Below, piece after piece: positions 1 to 34,900 of a stretch of 64,000 nucleotides of DNA. The stretch's first letter is position 1. Each line of letters begins with the position of its first letter. This DNA comes from Notospermus geniculatus (taxonomy: Eukaryota > Nemertea > Pilidiophora > Heteronemertea > Lineidae). The stretch spans positions 325,337 through 389,336 of the forward strand of contig NMRB01000245.1 of assembly GCA_002633025.1 (NCBI GenBank), read 5' to 3'. The notes beneath the pieces are model-generated. The model did not search any database, had not been told where the DNA came from, and was given only the letters and a program-made list of their open reading frames with translations. The position numbers were made by a program, and so were the translations under genes.

Positions 1-2578
1 GCAACACCTGAATTATTCCTTTTGTGCCCAATTGACAAACATTGTTCATGTCTTATTCCTCCTACAGGAAGGTCGTGTTCATTCCACGGTCCCCATGTGG
101 TGTCTACATGACCCATCAGAATATAAATCATGTATTGATCGGCAATAACCTGTCACCAAACCTCCTAACGTCAAGAAATTGTCTTCAATTTTCAAGAAAT
201 ATGGCTGGATGATTACATCGGGCACAAGCCATCAGCGTAAGGAACTTATTGGAAGGGATGTGTTGTCACTGATGTTCCCCTATATTGCCAGTTGGAAAGA
301 ATGGAATGAATTATGATTTAGCTGTCGGGGATATTCAGCAGTGAATCAAGAACAGCCAATGAATTCTAATTTTCTGCTCTGTTTCATTTCCGGCTGAGTA
401 AGAATTGGGAGCAAAATGTTTGTTTTGAATCTAATGGATTGTTTGCTTCAAATCTAATTGATTGCCTAGTTTTGAATCTAATGGATTGTCTTGGAGTTGC
501 TGGAGGCAATGATAGGGTAGCACAGTGTGGGTTCGTGGAAACATCTTGTGTCTGACAGCACGGGGCAACATTAAAAAGGTGAAATTTAGGTTTATACATT
601 TGAGTCAAGATATCCTGATTCCAATTAGTGTGATTAGCTGACTCCACAGTTCACCTGCCCCCAGTCTCGCCAGAAAGCTTTCTGGGGAACTCAAGGGTGG
701 CTCATACAGCAATTCACTCGATCCTTCCAGACCAGTATGTTGAACTGGGAATCAAACCAGCTGCCTACCAGTTATGAGTCTGACATCCTTCACACTACAC
801 CCCCGCACTCTCCAAACATTGTTTTGTGAGCTTCTTCTGTCACCTGTACTCCCAAGTACCTGAAAGGATGTTAAATGCTTGATGTACAGAATTCACTCTG
901 AAACCTTTTCGGCTATTATCCTTCATCTTTTGGACCCTATTTAAGAACCTTATCTGATGACTGGTCTCCGCTCTACTCTTTCATCCGATCTTGTGCCTGC
1001 TGACCATGATTTCCTCAGGGATTGTAACTTATACCATCATCAATTCTGCCGTAGCAATCAAGGAAATGTCTTGATCCAGTGATATCTTCGCCTGTCATAA
1101 AGGGTGGAAGATCTTTTTGGTTCATGCTCAAGAGCAGAGGGGTCATAATAGACGTCACCAAGGGAGGAACAACCTTTGATGTCTTGTTTGACTTGCATGG
1201 CAACAATTTTGCTGAGAAGTCAGTAGAATGAGTTTGAAAGAACTTCAGGTACACTGGTCCTGATCTTCTTTAAACCCTTGATCACATAAGAGAAGTCAAT
1301 CCCTCCGCTTGCTCTTCAAATAATTCATCATATTTTCACAGAATTTGTATATAAACTATGATGCGGTAATGTTCTTTCCGTGCCTTCAAGTCTTATCATT
1401 TCCTGCAACTCTTCTTATTTCCGGCTTCGGTTTAATTGATAATTCCCTGGGGACACTGTCATTACCAAACTGACATTGCCTAATAGGTTCTATCAAATGT
1501 CACCTGCTGCTCTGACTGCTGTTTTAAACACTGCATCGTAGCAGCAAGTAAACTGTGGCAAGATGTCTACTCGATACAAAATAAATGTCAGTTACATGTA
1601 TCTAAACCTTTTGTTCCTCGGTATGTTGTTGATCGCAGTCAATATTGCTTTTGTGTCCTTACAAAATCATGCGATTGGTTGAATCGGCTGAGCTGGGACA
1701 AGGTACATATTTGGTTTCCCCCAACTACATTTTTGCAGTGAGCTGATGTCACTGTGCATTCACTGTGCATACATTACCAGAATATTCCTAAGGACTTCCA
1801 AGCCCTAACTACCTTTTAAGCTCTTTCTGAATCTTTTGACGTTCCTGTTATTCCACCTGCTTTCCAATTACTTGCGGCACCGACTGTGGTGTAGTTATTC
1901 AGTCGTGATCAGTCATCGATAATCAATTGATTATCGTTGGATGATTAAGCCTGTCACTCTACCGGATATTGTCACTTGGTCCTTCTCAAAGTAATTAATC
2001 CACAAACCACTGAGTACTGATTTGAATGGGTTGTTTCTTGCCTGAGTCGACATTTTGGTAATCGGCAGCAAATTGCTTCAATTTTGCAGCTCGGCTTCCA
2101 TATCTCTTCTTCAGTCATTTTCTTATCGGGTACTTTGCACACAAAATGGCCAAATTTATGGTGGCCTCCTCCCTTGGAAGTGGCATTGGGGTAATGCATT
2201 GACTTGAGTATTGAAATCCATACAGGCACAACAGAGTGCAGCATTGGTTATGTCAGCAAGATAGATGAGTAATTGAGCTCTGCATCTTCATAGAAAGGAT
2301 GATTCTGCGGTATCTTGGCAGGTGATGGTGAAAACTGCTAACAACATGACTCGTTGACAATGCGGAAACTGTTTGGAATTGTCAGTGGTGTATTTGTTGA
2401 ATTGGTGATACACTTCCCGAACATTCTCTCATCAGTAAGCCGAAGAACGTTCCGTTGAGATGAAATATTGTTCTTTAAATGCGTCTGAATGTGGAAAACT
2501 TAATTATGCCCTCAAACACTCTGTCGTCATTATCCCTCTTTAATGTTACTTATACTTTATCTAATTATCTCTTTCTAG
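1..2578. other. Upstream DNA with no recognised exon
   Basis: AT-rich sequence upstream of the first visible rabphilin exon. It holds a three-copy, roughly 23-bp imperfect tandem repeat around 405-490 (core AATCTAATGGATTG), a SINE-like element at 645-811, and a perfect 20-bp palindrome at 1917-1936 (CGATAATCAATTGATTATCG). No upstream rabphilin exon could be recognised. Confidence 0.5.
645..811 (-). mobile_element. tRNA-headed SINE-like element
   Basis: Read on the minus strand from about 811, the sequence has an A-box-like TAGTGTGAAGG and a B-box-like GGTTTGATTCC with tRNA-like spacing, and CTCATAA between them where a methionine-type anticodon loop (CAT) would sit. The body runs on to about 645. 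This is the layout of a tRNA-derived SINE with an internal pol III promoter. Divergence from the box consensus suggests an old copy. Ends and target duplication are not clear. Confidence 0.55.
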
Positions 2579-24138
<21,560 letters not shown>

Positions 24139-26640
24139 GACAACAGATTGATCCAACAGCTGAAATGGGCCTACCCTAGATAATGTAAATCCATTGTCTT
24201 CATGGTCTTGAAACAAGATTGACTCCTTGCACTCGTCTCCTCTGGTTGTAAAATGTACAATGCATGCACAGGGCATTGACAGTGGGTCATATAAATAAAG
24301 ACTATCAATAATGCTTTTACTTCAGATTTGTACAGCATTGTCTAGTGCATTTGTACTGCAAAATTCAAGTAAAAGCATTTACTAGATTTTGTTCATATCA
24401 CCCATTTAATTCATGGGTCTCCTGACATACCTTGTGTCTCAGCTGCATTTATTATCTGGCAGCAAACAGCTGATGAAGTTTTTGTGTGTAACTAGGTCAC
24501 ATGTTACTGCACCCGTCCTCTGATACAATTCATTTCTGATTGAATTAGGTAATCTCAATTTACCATACAGTCTCTTCTTTCTTAGAGTAGTTGGACATTC
24601 TTTCTCCTCATATCAGCATACAGTTCTGTGGTTGACTTTTTCGAGTTCATTGTGAAGAAATTACTCTCTGTTTCTTATTGTTATCTTGCCAAACTGCACC
24701 TTTGAGTAATTCGACAATCTGGAATTTATTGCTCTTCTGTTTCTTGCACACATTGGCAATACACAGTATGCGTCAAGTAAAGTAAGCCAGGCAGAGCCAT
24801 CTGGAGGGAACTGATGTCAGTTACATACTGGTGCACTGTGCTTTTCAATGTTGCCACACAAACACAGCAGTTTCTTTGGACTGTGCAGTGCATGTTAGAA
24901 AAGGTTATATGAATTCCTTATAAAATGAAGACCACTTGCACGGAACTGAAGAAATCAACTTGGGGCTGATATTTTTCTGAGAGAAATCAAAATCGTGACG
25001 GTGTGTTAAGAGGTGTCATTACTTTGTGCAATATTGTTTATCTAAAGGTATATCGTATTGTTGTTCTTTTACTGGTAAATCATTATATTGTTCCCACAAA
25101 GATAGTTCTTCTATGTACTGAAATTGTGATATGTGCTGCTGTTAAAACAATTAGAAGTGTGGCAGAGGTACCGGTACATGTACAGAAATCTCGAATCGGT
25201 ATCGCCTTGTATGCCCACCTAGTTACCAAAATGGCAGATGACTTTGTTGATTTATTCTGGCGGCTTGGTCCATGGATAGTCTGACAAATTGGCGGGTAGT
25301 GTGCTGAATTCTTTGAATAAGGCACCTAATGTGATATATAAAAAATATGTGCTGATAGTATCAAAAAATAGATAAGAGCCATGAGTTTCTTGGCTCTCAT
25401 ATATTTTTACGTCTGTGAATCATGCACCTCGTCTCCCATGTGTCTCATTATTTGAAAGTCAATGATAATAATACTTGATAATTGAATAACATGTACAAAG
25501 ATGTGAAGTACTTAAACTGTACATTGTATATACTGATGGATGTGAGATGACATGACGTTTTTACGAGGGAATGTAGTACTTAGAAATATTTATTTGAGTG
25601 TTAAAAGTTCGTGTGAGCATTGATGCGAGCAGTCTGTAGTATCTTAGCCTCCTATCCAAACTAAACCTTGGGTGTTTCCAGAATATTGGAGATGAATGGT
25701 GTTCATTATCAGGAATGGAGAAGTTTGCTGGTCCAAGGCATCCGTCTGAAGTCATTGACAACGTCTGTTGACGTTGTCAACAACTGGTTCTTCATGTTCC
25801 ATTCAGCGCATTCTATTGTTGAAGTTAGTCTTGAGAAGGAGCATTGCGTGGTGTCAGTGGAGGGAAGGGTCATAAACTGCCAGATAGGCATGTTGGATAA
25901 GCAAACATCACTTCCAGTGCTTGCTTTAAAAGCTGTCAGTTTAAAGAGACCACTGTTTGCAGAATATGTGTTGAAAAATTGTCTTCTGCTATTGCTGGTA
26001 CTAATGGCAGTAAGATTGTGTAGTTAGTAACTAGGTGGGTGGGTTCATTGAAACCCCCACTCCACCCTCCCAGCCTAAGGTTATGTGAGAATATGTTAAA
26101 GCAATTGTGTGGCGCCAGTATATGTTGCATGGAGTGTAACAGTTTCATCATCACGACGGCAGTGTATTCTGTTGAAGTCTCCTGCCACTAGTCATTTTAC
26201 TATGAAGCAAGGTATGTTCTGTCTTCAAGCTCTAGTTTCTCCAGTGATGTTTGCTAGTCAAGTTTTTATTGCGCTAGTCTGAACTTGTAGTGTCATTACA
26301 CTGCATTTAAGTACAGTGTTGTTCCCCTGTAGAAAACATGACCAAATTTTCAAGTGAGTGATCTGTATCGCCTCTGGTCTGCAAAGATTCCCTTACACTT
26401 GACAATGGGTTGCTTAAACCTGTACAGATGATGAACAGAACATGTATTATGTACTCAGTTAATTGTTTTCTGTGTTTTTCTGTATATTCTGTTGGAATTT
26501 ATTGTCTAGTGTCAATTGGCATCAATGTTAACCTATTTACCTGATGTTGGCCTATACCACATGCATTGTATATCTATGTGTACTTCATAAAATGATATGT
26601 ACTTAAGTATACTTTAAGCCACAACTGAATAAAGCATTTG
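24139..26640 (+). other. Probable rabphilin 3' UTR and downstream DNA
   Basis: No coding signal. An ATAAATAAAG run follows the stop by about 150 bases, and a canonical AATAAA lies at 26628-26633, so the 3' UTR could be short or about 2.5 kb long. Open frames here are short and show no recognisable protein features. Which poly(A) site is used cannot be told from the sequence. Confidence 0.45.
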
Positions 26641-26691
26641 ACAGAAAAGTTACTCCTGTTTTACCGTTTATTGTGTCTCAGACCACAGGTG

Positions 26692-26796
26692 CCTGGAGGA
26701 CTGTCACAAAAAGGATTATAAACACACACCGGATGTGCCCTAGCAAGTTCTACTCGTCCTGTGTGTTTATAATCCTTTTTGTGACAGTCCTCCAGG
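26692..26796. repeat. Perfect 36-bp inverted repeat with 33-base loop
   Basis: CCTGGAGGACTGTCACAAAA and the following 16 bases (26692-26727) are exactly complementary to 26761-26796. The hairpin sits about 60 bases after the distal AATAAA of the rabphilin region. Perfect identity implies recent origin, gene conversion, or a foldback artefact of library construction. Confidence 0.9.
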
Positions 26797-27179
26797 AATG
26801 TACTCAACTGTGCTCAGACAAAATGCATGGCGGCTGTCATCCCAAACTATCCCATGATCAAATCTAGGCCCTATAATAATCGTATCGTAGGCCTATTGCC
26901 CAAAAATGTAAAATTAGGCCTGGGCCGAGGCCCACTAGCCAGCTACCCCAGATTTGTGACAAAAAACTTGGTTGGGCCATCAGTCGGCCAGGGCAATTCT
27001 TCCCAATCTATTTCTATTTCGTATCCAAGATAAAGTTAACATCTCTTAGTTCACAGTTTAAGGATACACTATTGTTGGAAAAGAAAATTCATCTCATCTG
27101 GTTTCTGATTTGAAGATGAGGGTTCTTGCCCAAGAAACACAATGATGACAGTGAGGCCATCAAAGTTGACACAGTCCCT

Positions 27180-27412
27180 CACCGGCCACCGTAGATAAAT
27201 TAATTTGGTCACGTGATTGACCCTCCTCCATTACGTCATGATTTGTTGATGTTCGCTTCCGCCATATTGGGTAGAAGTAGGCAGTTCCCAGACGTAGAGT
27301 TGACCGAATTTTGTGAGATATATTGGGCTATTTCCACTTGCCCAGTTGGGGAAGTAGGATTTGGGTGAATGTAATGGATTTTGTGATCGGCTGTGAATCA
27401 TTGGATTGGCAG
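27180..27412 (+). promoter_or_regulatory. Candidate promoter and 5' UTR first exon of the MTMR3/4 gene
   Basis: In a locally CpG-richer block there is a palindromic E-box GGTCACGTGATT (27207-27218, USF/MiT-TFE type), an ATF/CRE-like TTACGTCAT (27231-27239) and a YY1-like CCGCCATATTGG (27259-27270), all within about 65 bases. YY1 motifs of this form usually sit close to start sites. A possible donor (GGCAG|GTATAT) at 27413 would end a non-coding first exon that could join the acceptor before 28873. Motifs are seen; promoter function and exon limits are inferred. Confidence 0.4.
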
Positions 27413-27744
27413 GTATATCTTCAGATATCGTGATTTCTGGGGAAACCGGTAGTTAGTCCGAGTGCCTTCTCCGCTCCGCACGTCAAAAATCATGGTTCGC
27501 TGTGCATTTTGCTGTGCATTCATGCACGCAAGCCGACTCGACGTGTCGACTTGAATCAGACCGGGTGCATTTTCTGCAGTTTCCGACAAGCATGACAAGA
27601 GTGCATTCATCCTGTCATGCGGTGTCAACCCAGATGATATGAAAGATCAGTAGATGATTGTGCATGTAGGCTGACAAATGATTCAGATTGATTGAATTGT
27701 TGCCAATCGCCAAGCAAATCCCCCACCACCCCCACCCAGGCCCA

Positions 27745-28400
27745 ATAGGCCTTATCGCACCTAGCACATGGCTAATCAGCATAAAATCAGCGAAGCGGAA
27801 AAGGCCCAACCATCAGCGCCCCCGCAGTACATTCACAATGCATCGCCCTGTGCATGGCCTGCATTTTTTGTAAACAATGGCCAATAAAAGCAACTTCCAA
27901 AAGCCGGATGTGCCAAAACTAACTAGCTACGTGGGAGGCGTTATGAAGTGATTCAAATCGATAAAATATTGACTACCGATCGTTCTCGCGATCGCAAAAA
28001 ATCGATGGTTAATTCCAAAAGATTAGCACATGTCATGATGTTATCATCATGGTGGCCCTCACGTGTCAGTTATTGACCAATCAGCGTGGGGTTGCACGAT
28101 AATATGATAATGTTTTGGCGTTGTTTACATGAACTAATCATCGATTTTTGGCGATCGCGAAGACGATCAGTGGTCAATAATTGATCCACTTGAATCACTT
28201 TATACCGCCGCCCACGTAGCTAGTTAGTTTAGGCACATCATGCTTTTGGAAGTGACTTTTATTGGCCAATGTTGACAAAAAATGCACGCCATGCATAGGG
28301 CGATGCATTGTGAATGTACTGCGGTGGCGCTGATGTTTGGGCCCTTTCCGCTTCGCTGATTTATGCTGATTGGCCATGTGCTAGGTGCGATAAGGCCTAT
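27745..28400. repeat. Long foldback element, about 260-bp arms
   Basis: Left arm (from ATAGGCCTTATCGCACCTAG) and right arm (ending CTAGGTGCGATAAGGCCTAT at 28400) are inverted copies with scattered mismatches and small gaps. The inner parts of both arms contain GCGATCGC/ATCGAT words. A spacer of roughly 130 bp separates them. There is no credible coding capacity. It lies between the proposed MTMR promoter and the exon carrying its start codon, so it would be in the first intron. Confidence 0.85.
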
Positions 28401-28872
28401 TCAATCATGTCAATTGGCAAGCCGCAAATGCCAAAAAAATTCCACGGCCAGAGCCCGTCACCATCTCTCAGTTGTCTGGCAGTGGCTGAGTGCCATTCAC
28501 AAATGATATGATCTTCCATTATTTCATGATTTGATTTCAGGGTGGTGTGTACACAGACTAGTCATTTGATTTTGATCATGTCACGTGTCGGTGTCCATAT
28601 CAACATGATAAATAGTCAGCTCCCTTTTACAGTGTTACTTTTTATGTGCCATGGACATCGTCATCATTTTGCAATTTGTCACGTGTTATTGATCAGAATC
28701 GTCGGTGCAAATACATTCCAAATCCAATCATAGTTCTAACTTTACTGGGGTACTTCCTCAACTGTACTTTCAAATGAAAAATTTACTTTCACTTTTGCAA
28801 TCTAGATTTTGCAAATCAATTCAGAAACAGAAACTTGGTTTTCCCAATTGATGTAATCTTTTTGCTCTGCAG

Positions 28873-28981
28873 AGAAAGACTTACCTCTAGAAGTTATCAC
28901 TTGTTCATTGCGATCGCACCCAACCTCATTCATTTCAAGTGTTCTGGAGCCTTGCTGACAACAAAACAAATTGCAGAAATG
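28873..28981 (+). other. MTMR3/4 5' UTR exon with start codon at its end
   Basis: A pyrimidine-rich tract and AG at 28871-28872 precede this segment, and a strong donor GTAAGT starts at 28982. The last three bases are ATG (28979-28981). Joining to exon 30264 gives MASQDHETSLEHI, aligned in length and character with the N-terminus of vertebrate MTMR3 and MTMR4. The remaining 106 bases are 5' UTR. The only coding contribution of this exon is the initiator methionine. Confidence 0.75.
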
Positions 28982-31900
28982 GTAAGTATGGTAACCATTT
29001 GAGTTTGAGTTGCCTTCTTTCTATTTCAGTATCTGGAACCTAATTAAATTCCTCAAAAAACTGTCTTGCTGGTAAAAAATTGCCGACTTGAATGCTTATG
29101 AAAATAGTGGATATTGGAATGGAATGTCAGCAGTTTGGTAGTACTCTAGTCTAGAAATGTCCATGAAATTAAAATACATTTTAGTCAGACCAGCTAGTAT
29201 ATGTATACTGGCTGCATACATGTACTTTGTCTGGTACAACTAAACTAGGCTAATAAATCGAGCAACTTTTTCTGTTGGTCTGGAAATTTGTCCTTGCCCT
29301 ACTTGTGAATGACAAATACTGGTCAGTTCATATTTCATATCAAAATATGCATGTATTGTTTTTTTTCATGAGAGCAAGGTATTGAGGTGTTGAAGAGTTG
29401 GAGGTCATTTCACTCTTTAAAGTCCACGGTTGCATAATTTGTCCTGAATTATGTACATGTAAAATATCGTCTACCCTGTCATATTCTGCATTGATTTGAT
29501 ATGATTACCCTTTATTCTCTTTTTTCATGAGGTCATGACCATACAAATGTAGTATCTCAAAATAACAGTACCCACATTCAATTATGTGAAACAATTTCAT
29601 GATAATCAGAATCACTTTGGTTTGTTAGTCTGATTCAGACTGGGCATTATGTATTGGGTCTAGACGTGTACTTGTACTGGGAAGCCTTGGTGGCATTGTT
29701 TACATTAGATAGAATAACCTGTGGTAATTACACCCCGTTCTTGAATGAAATCACCCTTTTCGTTCTTTCCATAAAATACGGGTCATTTGGTAATAATTTA
29801 AAGCGTGATGTGCACCTGCTGGAAGAGGTGGAATTGAGCTTCTCATGTTAGCCATAAATTGATCAGAAAATTGGTCAATGTTCAGTTTATTTATGTGACT
29901 TGGTTGACAAATTCAATGGAAAAAAGTTGGGTACTGTGAAGTTTTGAGGGCAGTCCTGATTTTAACTTATTCTATGACACAAGCAGGAGAAAAAGAGTCA
30001 ATGACCTTCAATATTCATGCACATTGCACAGGCATACACCGTATGGGCCTATTTTGAATTTTGTGTATTTAGGCCCTACATGTATTGTATATGTGTGGCG
30101 GTCTAAGAAAACCTGGTGGATGTCGCTGAATGATGAACAAGGGCTGTCAGATTGCCTGTGCATTGATCTGTAGGCTGGCTACTGTTTACCTGTTACGTAC
30201 CGGGTAGTACATGTCAGCTATTGAAATGTGCTGGTATTTTTATTGACCCTACTTCTTCCTCAGGCTTCTCAGGATCATGAGACAAGTTTAGAACATATCC
30301 ACTCCAGTGAGTACTACCCGAAGCAGGAGATGATCGTAGATGATCCGAACCTTCAGGTTCCATTTCCATCCCTATGTGGTGAAGGTGTTCGTTATCTGGG
30401 TCGGACGGCGGATGGTACTATTGCCTTGTCAAACTACAGGATAGTTGTGTGCTTCAAGGATTCCTTCGTCAATGTCCCACTTGGTCTGATTGAGATGATA
30501 GAATGTCGGGACATATTCTTTCTGATGATTTACTGCAAGGATTCCAGAATTATCAGGTGAGTTTTCTCAAATTATTATTTTGTTCTCCACATGTACCAAG
30601 ATGTCAATAAATGACTTCCACTGTCGTGGTGGTGTTCTTGCAAAGCTGCATTTCAATTCAAATTATGGTCCTTGAACAGCTTAGGTTGAAAATTATGCAG
30701 AACTTGGTCATAACAAGCAAACCTGTGCATACCAAATGCGATGCTATAATTTCTGTTTACATTGTTAGCGACCAGCAAGTTCATCACTGAGTTATTGATC
30801 AAAGCTTTGAAATCCCATTCGCAATGAACTCAATGACAGTTCAAGTTGGCTGTTCATGTACATCTGTTTGTCTGATTTTGTGTTGAGTTATCAATCATGA
30901 TTGGTGAAGGTCATGTTGATGCAGAAATTAGTTTTGGTTGGAGTTGGTGAATGTAATTCTTTAATTAGTAGGTGAATTAGGAACCATAAAATGTCCTGTA
31001 GTATATTAATTACTGTGTATCACAAACTAATACCAATATGTAGAAAATTATGTCGTTATCCTGAGTGGTGGTTTATCTTCCCTTCAGAAATTAAATGGGT
31101 GGTCCAACCATTTAATCGTAATGAAAATCCTTTTCTCATTTCACTAATTGATTCTTGATGAGTTTCCTCAAGTCACATGAACTGCCCGATATCTCTCATG
31201 TCTCTACGGGCATGAGCTGGTGTAAGGGAAATTAAGCAGTACATGATCNGAAAAATTGAGTTTATGCGGTACAGTGTGCATGTATGGCTGAATTAAATTG
31301 AATGATTTGATGATGGTCCCACACTTCTCCTTTCTACATGTAGATCTACGGTATCACATGCTTGCTGCACATCCTCCGGATATGGTCTTAACTTCCTTAC
31401 CTAATACCTACTCAGTGGAATGTTCTGTGTTTCCGAATCTAGGTCTTTTCCTGAACAGTCATAGTTAGAGATTGGCCTGATGTTGAAAACAGATTTCCAA
31501 ACCTGAAGTCAAGTAAATTTTATAACAGTGAGTTTAGCTGCCTAGTTGTTATATTAAAATTAGACCAATTTTAAGATTTGTCATTTTCTGATTCCCAGAT
31601 GCACCTTCCCGACCAATGATGCCTGTCTGGAGTGGTACAAACGACTAAGCCATTCTCTCACCACTCCCCGCGAACTGAACAAAGTCTTTGCCTTTGCATT
31701 TTATGCTTGGTGCATGGAAAACGTGTATGATCAGAGTGCGGTGGACGATTTGGCTTCTACATGTCCATACCAATCAGGTGAGTGATGCTCAGAAGAAAAT
31801 GGGGTTTATGAGTAGGTCTAGACACAGACAAAACAATGTGAAACTACTGAATGAACTACGAGTACGAATGACTGAGAAACATTGAGACCCTGGATATCAT

Positions 31901-34900
31901 TTTGATGTCAATTCTGTCATTGAGAACGAAGTCCAGCATTGCATAGTTGTGAACCAATATGAATGAAATAGCGAGTAAAGAATTGCTTTGGATGACCTGA
32001 ATTTTGTGGGATTGCTTTGTTCCGGTGTGGAAAGCCTACAGTGTTTGTACATTCATGGATTACATGTCACAGAGCCTTGATTGAGGTTGATGGTGAACAA
32101 TTTTTCAAATCAATAGACCTGGGCATGTGTGTGTGGCCTGGGATCTCCAGCCACATTTTGTTGAATGCCATGAAGGAGGTATCAGTAGGCCTATTACTAT
32201 TGCTGAAGGGATCAATGTCGTCCACTCTGAATCCTAATCCGTGGCCGCTATCCCACAACCCTTGATACCTGGGCTCGTACCCCTGACCCCGAAAGCCTAC
32301 TTCTAATCCTAACCCTAACCCCTGACCCTTACTAGGCAGCCATTACTCTGCATTCTGACTGTCAGTTACACGTGTATGACATAGTGGATCCACCGGATAT
32401 CATTTGTGGCAGTATACACTAAAGAATTTGACTGCATATAATTTGACACAGTTGGCTAGACCTGCTGTCGTCCAAAGAAGTGGTCGATCCCTGGGCATGG
32501 CTAGTCTAGTCTTCACTGTAGACCAAGCCATTTATTGTTTGTTTTCCAGGCCCGCAAGTCTGGTCATTTCGGTCTGAATGTTTGCCGGAACTATTGAACA
32601 TGTTGAATGGGTACATAATATGTCATAAGATTTTAAAGGTTGTCACATCACTGACTGTCATCAATATTGAATTTCAGTTGATTTTATATCAGAGCAGTGA
32701 AAGACTTGTTTGAATTTGTTTTATGTTGAAGGCCAACAGTAATTTTGTGGGGCCCACACGTCCTAAACTGTTGTGTATTCAGCCCGCATGGGAAGTCCCC
32801 TGTTTTGCTGAACACAGTATAGGTTTGGCACATGGCAGTTCTTTTGTGCCTATCCAACAATGTGTGTAGGGCCTACTGCAGATGTTGACTCCAATTCGTG
32901 CCTGGGCTTGGAACTTAGGCCTTTATCGATTATGCGTTCTTCCACGTGTCTGACTCAGAGAGGCATGAGATCTTAATATAAACCAATTGGTGTCCTAGGC
33001 CTGTGTGTGAACAGTTTGCAGGACACCTGGCAAATTAATGGTGAATTTTGGACATCATGATGTGGACACATTGCTTCTTCAGAATCAAAATCATTAAACT
33101 TTTGCATTGGAATGACTCGGGTTGTAAGTGTGGATGGGACAGTTCCCAGTTACTCATTACTGCTGTAGGCTCAGACATGTCTTTTTGGTGTTTTTGTTCA
33201 TTATGTCTTTCCATTGATTACTGCTGCACAAACATTTGACTGCAAATTGGGATCTGTCAGTTTGTGTGCATACAGACCAAGATCAATCAAACTTGACTGG
33301 CAGTTGGGTTCATTTGCTGATCTTGTTGGTATACCCGAATGTGAATTGATCCCTAGGTTCTCCTTGTTGTTCTCAAAATGAGCTCCCATAATTCAGTATT
33401 TTGTTATATTAGATTATGTTGAAGATGGCCTGAATGTTCATCTTGAGGGGGCATTGCTAATTGCAGGTGAAACCATCTCTAATATCTTTGATAAGGAAGT
33501 GGATCGACTGGGATTTGAACTCAGAGGACCAGCATGGAGAATCACTTATGCCAACGAGGAATACAAGTAAGTCAAATCAGATGTAATGAATAGAATATGC
33601 ATCTTGGCTACAACAAAATACATGAAGCTTAGTGTGTGTTATTCCTCTGTTATAATGTAGGTATTGTCTACCATTCGTCAGTCATACCTCAGTTGAGAGT
33701 GGCGGGCCTACTTGTCTGACAGAATTGAATTACAACCCATCTAACGAGGACAAAAAAGTTTGAATTATTACATTAATCTGACAAACACACCTGACACATT
33801 TTCAGCTGAATTTTGTGTACTTAGGTAGCCTATATCTATTAATTGAAAGTGAGGCTCATGTTTACATGTATGTCTGCACGTGTGCGCTTGAGGCCTATCA
33901 CCATATGATGATAATTGATATGGATAAATACTGGGTGATTTATATGATTCCACTTATAGTACATCGACATTGAATGTATGTCACATATGAATTTGTTTGT
34001 TGTCCTATTAGTTTTCCAAGTCAAAATGTAGGATGGTTTTACTCTGAACAACCAAGCGAGAGAGATACCAGTTGCTCATAGACCATGTTGCATGTGGTGT
34101 GTACCGGTACATGCTTCAGAAATGTGCTTCGTTGTTGAAAAGTATACACATGGCAAGCGAATCTGTCAGACTTCACTCAAGCAGGAATGGCTGCATTAGC
34201 TTAACCAGGGCAGATTTTTGAAACCAGTTTATTGTACTTTTCACTGCCAGTCACCTTTGTGATTTGCTTATTTGCTTCCAAGCTGCTAATCTAACTTTGC
34301 TTGGAATCTGCTTTAACTCTTGTTGAAAAATCTTGCATGTGCTTCTTACTGCTGAAGCGCTGACGGAGTGTGTAGATTATTTTCTTTGTACCGGTATCAT
34401 GTGCATTGATCTCAGACAGTCCAGACAACTTGTGGCGTGTTGAACCAATTGACTGGGACACAGTTAAACAAAGTCCAGTGATGTTACAATGGGAATTTTT
34501 TCTCAAGGCGTCATTTTATAGATCCACATCCAACCAACTTAGAAATCAATAGTCTATTTTTGGTTTTGTTTTCTGTGCGGGTGATATCAGATAATAGAAA
34601 ACTTGTGCATTCCGTCTGCATTGTGAGTGGTATTGATCGTCTGGTACGAGAGGCTTGATGTTAAGAATCAGACATGTCTGAGTCATTGTCGTCCCATGGG
34701 ACACGTGTTACATGCTTAAGTAGGGGTTTTTATGACAAACGGATGAAATACTATCCACTTGAGAGAGAAAAACCTTTGCATGGTTGAAGTATGTTTGGAC
34801 TGTGGTCGTGGAGAATTCGGATGAAATGTCCGTTAATCAAATCATATACAAGTAAGCATTATACAGGTTTTAACATAGGTCACAGGTGTTTCTCAGTTGG

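Noticed and set aside
32220-32335. CCTAACCC-rich stretch resembling telomere repeat
   Set aside because: Only two adjoining CCTAACCC units in a generally C-rich patch; too short to call an interstitial telomere.
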